Made by a program: the position numbers and the translations under genes. From NCBI GenBank assembly GCA_023515745.1, contig JALECJ010000056.1, positions 186,001 to 250,000 of the forward strand: a DNA stretch of 64,000 nt. Reading direction: 5' to 3'. Numbering within the stretch: position 1 is the stretch's first letter; every line of letters begins with the position of its first letter. Origin of the DNA: Amoeboaphelidium protococcarum. Its lineage: Eukaryota; Aphelidiomycota; Aphelidea. The notes beneath the pieces were generated by a model. It was given only the letters and a program-made list of their open reading frames with translations. It was not told the origin of the DNA and did no database searches. Positions 56,901-64,000 of this stretch are shown in pieces.

Positions 56901-57857
56901 CACCTTGTTAAACTCTGACAACTACTACCTGGCCTTCTCTTCTTCCTGTAATCGCTTGGATACCTGCTCAGTAACATCAACGGGGGACGACTACAACTTG
57001 CTTGAAGTGTACAGACTTTTCTATTGTTGCTGCTGAGAAGTAGACTCGGCAGAACTGGAGGACTAATTTAGATCCTTCTATGACGCCTTTGGGGATTGTC
57101 GCTTCTAAATATACTCATCAGTGATTTCAGATAAGTTTTGACTACCAAACATCGGATGATCTTTCAACCCTGCTCCTAGAATACGAACTTTACTCTTCTG
57201 CATCTATTCATCTTGGTAAGATTGCTACAAGGTACGAACATTCTGCTTCTCAGAGATGGAATCTACAGTGTTTCTTCGCTGACGCCCACTATTAATACTA
57301 GACTAACTCCCACTGTTAGCACCGCGCAATGAACCATCTAGTTTAATATTGGCATCAGAAGATCGATCTTGTGTAGATTAAGCCTTCTTGTCCCCAGAGG
57401 TTCCACCTGCCAATCTTGACTTTACTTCATTCTAAGGCGATACAGTGCCTCCAGCATTTAATCTCACGGAACTATCGTCCTTGGAGAGGGATTACTTTGA
57501 TGCACCTTGTTAATTAGTCGACGATCGAGCCACGTAAGCACCGGATGATTGAGATCCATTGATATTACCAGACTGCTTTCTGTTCTAACTCAACGACAGG
57601 GACTCTTCCAACTTTTACAACGACTCTGTAGACGCTCCGATATCAGAATCTATGTACTACTTCAACAAACCAGTCGGTTTCAACTTGAATCCACTATCAT
57701 TGGAAGTATTCGATCTCTATAGACTGTTGGATGTACGAGGCAGACTATCATCCTTAGTCCCTGTTGCTGAACCGCTGGTAGCAGAGGCAGACTTATTAAG
57801 ATTAGCCTACTATTGATTCTATGAGGGGACCACTGGTTTCAACTCCGTAATCCTCAT
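53988..57857 (-). CDS. Rho guanine-nucleotide exchange factor, SH3-DH-PH-CNH
   Basis: Single exon, 1289 aa. Residues 1-450 are disordered, Ser/Gln-rich and phospho-site-rich. Then an SH3-like domain at about 463-525 (RTFIVAAIERQ ... FDEGDTMLV ... WWVALHEVSGRSGLA); a DH domain at about 609-809 (YIETEKKFLEDMQ ... FLLKPMQRVTKIPLLIKGIL, the conserved LxxPxQRxxxYPLLL element); a PH domain at about 812-950 (FAYVFDDVLLFLQYK); and a C-terminal CNH beta-propeller at about 968-1286. DH-PH-CNH is the Rom1/Rom2 order; the upstream SH3 is less usual. Likely activates Rho-type GTPases in wall or cortex signalling. Confidence 0.88.
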
Positions 57858-58298
57858 ATCCTAATCAAAATATGATGTTGATAAAGATGACTTTATTAAT
57901 ATTACGAAATAAAGCCTTGTTTCAATCAACTAATTGATAATAAAAAAATGCTATTATTTGTTAAAATTGTGTGGCGTTGTGAAAGAACAATTGAAGCTGA
58001 AGATTTGTTTATTGGTTCGTCTGCCGGTCGGTCGTGTGGATGGTGATTGATTGAGTGAAGCGAATATTGGCTTATGTATATGTTGCAACAATGATGGAAT
58101 TGAGAGTTTATGCGAGTAGGAATAGAGATGGAGATTAAATACATATCCTGCTTGTTCTAGAGGGAATCCCAAAAATTGGCACATGGCATAGGTGTTTGTT
58201 TATCATTTTTTTAAAAATTCGCGCGCTCCTTTAACTATGCTTAATAAAGCGTCAATTACCTTAAACGAGATTCCGATCACACGTAAATTTCAATTCAG
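57858..58298. other. Intergenic, nothing recognised
   Basis: 440 bases between the RhoGEF start and the Bub2 stop, same strand. AT-rich. Short minus frames (57926-58184) are not protein-like. Confidence 0.45.
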
Positions 58299-59470
58299 TC
58301 AGTCAAAAACATTATCCTGGTCGTTGTCATCATCGTCTGAAATGACCAAATCATCAATGTCCTGAAGCGCATCACTGGAAGGATGGACAGATGATTCTGA
58401 TTTGTAACTGATGAGAGATTTACTTTACCGCATGTGCACACAAATGCGTTTCCACAAGTCATCAGAAATAGTACTCGCGATTAATGGTATACGCTCGATG
58501 ATTGCTTTTGAATCGAGGGAAGGCATCACGCGAACCAGCTTCATAGGACTACTTACACGCGAATTAAAAAAATCGAACACATGTTATGAACATATCTTAC
58601 CTTGAGGACTTTAACAACTCTTGTTTCATCAGTTGAAACTGAGCTATAGCAGATACAATGTTACAGTGAAAGCCATTCGCAATGTAATAATCCCATAACA
58701 AAATTGCCTGCGACAATGGCTCCGTACACGCAGAAAAAGTCATGACAGCTACAGATCGCGAATAATTCCAATCAGATTTAAGTGTTAAAGATTAAACTTA
58801 CTAGGGAACCCATATGTCTGCGGTATGAGTTTATGAACTTTGAAGTGATTCCATATCTCATAATCACATTCCTTTAGAGCTTCATCTAGTAACTACATAT
58901 ACGTGATAAAACATGCTTATTTAGAAACAACGCGAGTCAATCAATCACAAATACCTCAAGTCCGTGATGGACGCCATCAAGTTGTGGTTGAACATACTGA
59001 GGACATACTTGAGTAATGAATTTGAAGAAACAATAGAATGCATCTAGCTCAGGCATTACATATAAGAATATACCTGCGAATACATTCATACCTTAGACGT
59101 ACGTAAACTTATGCTTCTAATCATTCCAGCCATCTGAATCAATCTTCCAAATGAACGCATTCAGCACGCGAATCAACTTTCCCTCATCAACCATGCTTTT
59201 GAAGTCGCTGTCAGCTTTAAACGTCCTATTAGTGTCCTTCTTGATCTTTTCATAAAATGAACTTGGCCCTCTCCCAATGAGCGACTTGTATTCAGTGGCA
59301 GATACGGAATCGACACCAAGTAATAGCTTCCATAACTTGGCTCTGGTGTTACAGGTGAAATTGTTTTCCTAATCTGGCAACTGATTAAGCTTCAACCATT
59401 CTCTAATCTCAGAAAGTCGCGAATTAAAAGCAATCTAATCAGTAATCTAAGTATTTATTAGAGAGTCCAT
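58299..59470 (-). CDS. BUB2: Bub2/Cdc16-type TBC-domain GTPase-activating protein
   Basis: Four exons: 58955-59470, 58802-58892, 58601-58748, 58299-58548; 334 aa. TBC domain: TRAKLWKLLLGVDSVSATEY, FTYVQGMNVFAGIFLYVMPE (the YxQGMN Gln finger, Gln = TAA), DGVHHGLELLDEALKECD, FPTVMTFSACTEPLSQAILL and NIVSAIAQFQLMKQELL, then a short acidic tail. The motif set and length are those of Bub2, the GAP of the mitotic exit/septation GTPase. The first catalytic Arg of canonical TBC (IxxDxxR) is represented by an IKKDTNRTF segment. Introns 52-62 nt. Start is well defined by MDSLINTQ. Confidence 0.85.
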
Positions 59471-59518
59471 TCTATTTAACATTAAGTGACTAATTTTATA
59501 CAGATTTGAGCCGCTTTA

Positions 59519-60598
59519 ATGTCCACTGCCCGTTGTCTGCACCTATGTAAGTGCAATCAGGAGACGCGTAGAAAATTCGCCTCCGCTTTACATTTAGCGT
59601 TAGTCAGCCACTCTATTCTCTCTCATCAGAGCTATTTTTATAATCAATCGGAATTTATGATGGATAATACAACAACAACCACCCAATCCACTCTGTACAA
59701 AATAATATTCTAAATCTTGCACGGCAATTATGCTGTCGTGCATGTCATCCTCTTGGTACAGATGTGTATTCTATTCAGAAAATTTTCGCCTGTTGCACTT
59801 GCCGTCTATGGTATACTGATCATCGTGTGCGGGTTAATTTTTGATAATGCGCTTCGCTGTGCCAGTCCATCCATATTGAATGACGTGGATTCTATCACCT
59901 ATAACGGCGACGGTGTTGATGATGATGTAGAATAGTCTATTGCTGTGCAAATGCTCAAATATGGTGTATGTATGACGTATCTTTTGCATGGTACAACGAT
60001 TAGCATTCTATTCGCTGCGGCTTATCATATTATCGACAGATTATTCCCGCCATCGCATGTATTAATCTAGTAGAATTCGGCTATTGATAAATCTCAACAT
60101 TATTCTGCTACTAATGTTCGCCCGCAATGGCTCAAGATTAAGGAGTTGTTGTATGGTATCGCATTATTGGCTGCTTGCTGTGGCGCTTACGATTTCTTTG
60201 TTGAGACTAGACCGTGTTAGTCACTGCATATCGTGGAAAAGTATGGAATCAAGTTGTTCGTTAGCACCAAAGCACAAAAAGCTGGACTAATGAGCCCGGC
60301 GTTAATCGCCATTATCTTGTCTTGTATTCTGTATCTGGTGCTTGCTGTAATTGTTGCTGTCAAGACGGGCTAAAAGTTGGCTCTTTATCTCAGCGTGTCT
60401 GTGTTTGCATTGTACGCGTTTCTCACTCCACCCAAGGCTGATGATCCAGAGACGCTGTTCAATTTCTTAAGAATGGCACTCAGTAATGGCGTAGAAATTT
60501 TATACATGCTCTCCATCTACGTAATAGTAAAAGTTGTTTATGGTGATCAGGACTATGGAAATTATAACAAAATCGAGTAAGTAATCTATCTCAATTGA
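59519..60598 (+). CDS. Multi-pass membrane protein, unknown
   Basis: Single exon, 359 aa from the first ATG; an internal MMDNTTTTTQ at 59657 gives 314 aa and is also plausible. Six to seven hydrophobic helices: VVHVILLVQMCILF, VALAVYGILIIVCGLIF, TTISILFAAAYHII, LLYGIALLAACCGAYDFF, ALIAIILSCILYLVLAVIVA, LYLSVSVFALYAFL and EILYMLSIYVIVKVVY. The RPCQSLHI and PPKADDPETLFNFLRMAL loops resemble lipid-exporter RTA-like or TMEM family proteins, but I recognise no family. Divergent from BUB2 with 48 bases between the chosen starts, favouring the later ATG. Confidence 0.6.
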
Positions 60599-60882
60599 AA
60601 CAATAGGAATGTAATGTTTATTATACTATTGGCTGTTTTAGTTCTTTATGCATTTCCTTAACCTTGCGTTCTTATTGAAAGCTTCAACTTCCCATCCAAT
60701 TAATCTCCTGATTGGTCATTGAAATTGATCGCGTAAATTGAAGAGAGCGCGCGCTCACGATTGGATTGTTTCGCAAGTTCAAAAGTGAAACGGAATCTCT
60801 TTGTTTCTCTTTCACAAACTCTATTTTCTTGTAGAATCTTCTATTGCAGCAATTTTAATTTTGAATTTTACTATATTATATA

Positions 60883-62610
60883 ATGTCTTCGGGTGGGAGA
60901 GATAGTAATTAACTGTCTGGGAGCTCGGCTGGGCAGCCGTCGGTGGATGAGCAGTTTGATAGAATGGTGGAAGATTTGGCACGCACTCCGATTGATGATT
61001 TAAGTGGTGGGAGTAATGATATTGATGCATCACCTTCACTGTCTGCCGTTGCCCCATCCACTTCCTCTTCTTCTGTGCAATAGTCTAATAGTCGCCGTAA
61101 TCGCTAGTAAGCATTGAACAGTAACAACGATCAACACTTTCATTATCCATCGGCAGCTACTAATTCCACTGGTATGTCATCTCAATTGGCTATGGATTCC
61201 GACATGGCCACCACTGCAACTGCCACCACGAATGATATATCTGATTTCTCAATGACTGACAATACTTCAAGTGATCCTGCAGCTGAGCATCGCGTGTATG
61301 TCGAAGTGTCACCTTATCAAATGATGACTGCTGTATCGTAAGCCTCGGGCTAATAGTCATCCTCTATTGTGAATCCAAGCAATGGTGGCGGCGGAGACAA
61401 TATGGACACTAATGGGCAAACCAGCTCTTCTAGCGATTAAGCAGAGAATCAAGCGCAAGTGTAATTACGTCGACAGATTATGGAAGTTCAGAAGGACTTG
61501 GCGCTTGATAACTCTGAGAAGGCCCGCCGTATCTAAAAGTTGATGATGTAATAGTTTTCACACTAGCCACCTGTTTACAGATTATCTCAACTGAATCATT
61601 AAGCAATAACAAGCGGTAATCAGATTGATAAGGATACTGCCGCAGTGGTTTGTGATTTACACGGAGTTGAGCACAATGTCGCCCCCACAGCTCTTGATAA
61701 TACGTATTTTGATGAATCTGTACGCCTATTGGGATGTAAGCATTATCAGAGGTCTTGTAAATTATAAGCTGCCTGTTGCGGAAAATTCTACACTTGCAGA
61801 CTTTGTCATGATGAGTAGGAGACTGATCATTAAATTAACAGACACGCCACTGTGAATATGATGTGCATGCTTTGTAAAGTGGTTTAACCTGCAGCATAAT
61901 AATGCGCCAATCCTCCTTGTTAGGCCACCATGGCCAGGTATTATTGCGATGTTTGCAAATTCTGGAATAATGATCCTAATTAGAGTATCTATCACTGCGA
62001 TAAATGTGGTCTATGTCGTATTGGTAGAGGACTTGGTATCGATTACTTTCACTGTGATAAATGTAATGTCTGCCTCGCGATGAATCTGAAAGATAATCAT
62101 CGTTGCATTGAGCGTAATTTGGATCAAAATTGCCCGATTTGTGAAGATTATATGTTCACTAGCACGAGCACGGTAATCTTTATGGCTTGTGGGCATAGTA
62201 TTCATTTAACATGTTACAATGAACATATCAAGAACTCTTATCAGTGTCCCATCTGTTGGAAATCTCTTTCTAATATGAACGCGTACTTTCAGCAGATTGA
62301 TAAAATGCTCGAGAATCATACCATGCCTGCGGAGTATGAAGACTTTTACAGTGTAATCCTGTGCAATGACTGCGAGGAGAAGAGTAAGACCAAGTATCAC
62401 TTCCTCTATCACAAGTGTCAATGCTGTGGCTCATACAATACCAAAGTGCTACAAACTCAGCAAGAGCGTCAAGTGAATCCACTTAGTGGCAACCTTGAAG
62501 TCCCGATGGCCGCTGGTAATTTGGCTAGTCCAGACGTTGAGAATTCATCTGGCTCCAGACCGCGCTCAGTGTCCTCAAGCTCTGCTGACTAGCGAAATAA
62601 TAGGACTTGA
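60883..62610 (+). CDS. RCHY1: CHY-zinc-finger and RING ubiquitin ligase (Pirh2/RCHY1 family)
   Basis: Single exon, 575 aa. The N-terminal 240 residues are Ser/Gln/Asn-rich and disordered. A CHY zinc finger starts near residue 285 (LGCKHYQRSCKLQAACC ... CRLCHDEQETDHQINRH), then a CTCHY-type zinc domain (YYCDVCKFW ... YHCDKCGLCRIGRGLG) with its FHCDKCNVCLA repeat, and a RING-H2 (CPICEDYMF ... ACGHSIHLTCYNEHIK ... CPICWKSL). A zinc ribbon follows (ILCNDCEEKS ... YHKCQCCGSYNT). This is the full RCHY1/Pirh2 order, an E3 ligase. The long N-terminal extension is lineage-specific. Gln runs from TAA/TAG occur in the linker. Confidence 0.94.
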
Positions 62611-62709
62611 TTACTCTAAATGAGAGAGATATAATATTGTACAAAAAATTGCGCGTTTATTAACATCTTTAATGGTTTATAACCTGGTAAATCGTTCACC
62701 TAAGATTTT

Positions 62710-63543
62710 TCATTCCAAAAATAGTCGATTCTCGTGAATGTATTTGACAACACTATCAGGTACGAGATACTTTATGCTGAAGCCCCTCTTGACAAAGAGA
62801 CGAACTTTGGTGGAGGAAATGTCATTCTAGATCAATTGCTTGATAACAAACACATTCTTACGATGCATGTATAAGATGTCATCTTCCAGCAGGAAGCTAT
62901 GAGTATCTGCCCCAGTTCGCTCTAGCACTAAGCACCCGTAATCGCCCAGAATATGATGAAGATCTTGAACATCCCACAGATTGGGGATTTGGAAACTCTC
63001 AATCAAATCTCCACCAGCTAGTAGCATTAGTCTTATAGGCCGAGATGGCTTCATCTTCTCATTTAGTTCGCGGTGGAAATGATCCAACACAATGGCTGTC
63101 CGCTGAAATACGCTCTACTAACTCTCCCATTCATCCACCATAAGCCAGTCGCTTCCACCATTATCAAGAGCAAGTTTGAGCATGTTGACGCGATGCTTCG
63201 CCGGTGCCAATCCATGCTTATTATACGCATCACTCACCGGACTGAAATACCCACCCAATAACTAGAATCCTTATCCACCCACATTCATCACTCTGCTTAT
63301 CGTGTCCACCTGAGCGACGCTTTCTACATTACCTTGACTGATGGTAGCGTTCTATTATTAAATGCTTGCAGGATTTTCAGGCAGAGTGGTCACTATAAAA
63401 TCCTTGGCCATCTCAAACATGCGCATATGCAGATACGTCACGGGTGAAAATGATCCACATGCAACGATAACCAGCGGTTACCTAGGATCGCTCTCATCTA
63501 TGGCTTTGAGTTTATGAGTTGGGAACCGGTATTCTTACGCCAT
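62710..63543 (-). CDS. NMNAT: Nicotinamide-mononucleotide adenylyltransferase
   Basis: Single exon, 277 aa. Nucleotidyltransferase motif [18 protein letters not shown] (residues about 31-48, GSFxPxTxxHxRMFExA); [20 protein letters not shown] (GxxxSPxxDxYxKxGLxxxxHR); [40 protein letters not shown] (SSTxxR). It joins NMN or NaMN to ATP to make NAD or its deamido form. A Gln triplet is encoded TAA-TAA-TAG near residue 66. Length matches cytosolic fungal and animal enzymes. One of three NAD- or tryptophan-linked genes in the window. Confidence 0.94.
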
Positions 63544-64000
63544 GTTAATTTTTGAGAAGATAATTTTTAAAAATGCTAATAAATTAAACTTTGAACTGTG
63601 CAGTAATAGCCTTATACCTTACACTCCTGTATGATATATCGAACAGAACAGAAGTGAGGGCGTAAAAGAGTAAAATTGCAGCGACAACTTTGCGAGAACG
63701 ACGCGTGTGTCTTCTGCCTTTTTCCGCGCGCCTGCTGTGACGATTGAATTATATCATCAGAATAGAATTAGAAACGACATGTAGAACACTATGAATTTAT
63801 TATTCAGGTAAAACTATTCAACTGCACTTAGACGCTTATACTCTTAAGCGGCGCCTTAAAATAATGGAAATAAGCCGTAAAAGTCGCTAAAGTTGGTCCG
63901 ACTGCAGTAGAGAAATGAGCTAGCCAATTTGGACAATCTTTCATGGAGTTAAATGACACCGGGATAACGCGTCGTTTACACTGGTAGATAAACATCATAC
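63544..64000. other. Right edge, no supported gene
   Basis: Presumably the NMNAT promoter. Contains a palindrome-like TTAAGCGGCGCCTTAA near 63845. No open frame of interest. A gene may begin beyond the edge. Confidence 0.4.

Noticed and set aside
57926..58184. Two overlapping minus-strand frames upstream of the RhoGEF
   Set aside because: Ser/His/Ile-rich AT-derived peptides without motif, probably promoter DNA.
1..64000. Window full of pseudogenes with premature TAA/TAG
   Set aside because: The same two codons fall at conserved glutamines in many independent essential genes while TGA is absent inside frames. Decay would hit all three stops and cause frameshifts everywhere.
1..64000. Ciliate origin from the same code
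   Set aside because: Fungal-type genes (Tvp15, Bub2, CNH RhoGEF, CBM18 proteins, gluconokinase) and the intron style fit an aphelid-like opisthokont better. Not formally excluded.

Overview
This window is nuclear DNA from a eukaryote that reads TAA and TAG as glutamine and ends its genes with TGA. Read with the standard code the genes look shattered. Read with TAA/TAG = Gln, long intact proteins appear, and the reassigned codons fall on conserved glutamines (NTF2, PIF1, the SNF2 helicase, tryptophanyl-tRNA synthetase, dehydrogenases). Nearly all introns are 50-75 nt, with GTA donors and mostly TGTAG acceptors. The content looks fungal or near-fungal: a five-module CBM18 chitin-binding protein, a Tvp15-like Golgi protein, a Bub2-like GAP, a Rom-like RhoGEF with SH3-DH-PH-CNH domains, and a PAS-kinase-type kinase. 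My inference is an aphelid-like opisthokont such as Amoeboaphelidium. Ciliates share the code but fit the content less well.

Layout. 0.6-9.1 kb: hydroxyacid dehydrogenase, secreted lysyl-endopeptidase-like protease, ankyrin protein, Tvp15-like protein, a protein with a glutamine run written only in reassigned stops, and an amino-acid transporter. 9.4-13 kb: SNF2/RING helicase. 13.2-16.6 kb: mobile-looking block with a frameshifted PD-(D/E)XK nuclease, a field of hairpins, a Crypton-like tyrosine recombinase and a 48-bp tandem repeat. 16.6-29.5 kb: repeat/coiled-coil protein, Kish, methylcrotonyl-CoA carboxylase beta, cyclophilin, TrpRS, NDUFA7, poly(A)-binding protein, chitin-binding protein, TMEM184-like protein and two unknowns. 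29.8-41.5 kb: eIF3c, PAS-kinase-like kinase, 6-phosphogluconate dehydrogenase, an unknown Ser-rich protein, a decayed gene, a secreted EF-hand/Cys-rich protein and gluconokinase. 42-46.3 kb: second mobile-looking block with an AT-hook protein, PIF1-like helicase and a second, unrelated tyrosine recombinase. 46.7-63.5 kb: TIP30-like protein, a secreted unknown, NTF2, a divergent ALDH8A1 / 2-aminomuconate deaminase pair, coiled-coil proteins, RhoGEF, Bub2, a membrane protein, CHY/RING ubiquitin ligase and NMN adenylyltransferase.

Functional links. Gluconokinase and 6-phosphogluconate dehydrogenase catalyse consecutive steps into the pentose phosphate pathway and lie 5 kb apart. ALDH8A1 and 2-aminomuconate deaminase catalyse consecutive steps of tryptophan/3-hydroxyanthranilate breakdown and share one short intergenic region. 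The two tyrosine-recombinase blocks are the best candidates for undescribed mobile elements. No tRNA, rRNA or CRISPR was recognised.
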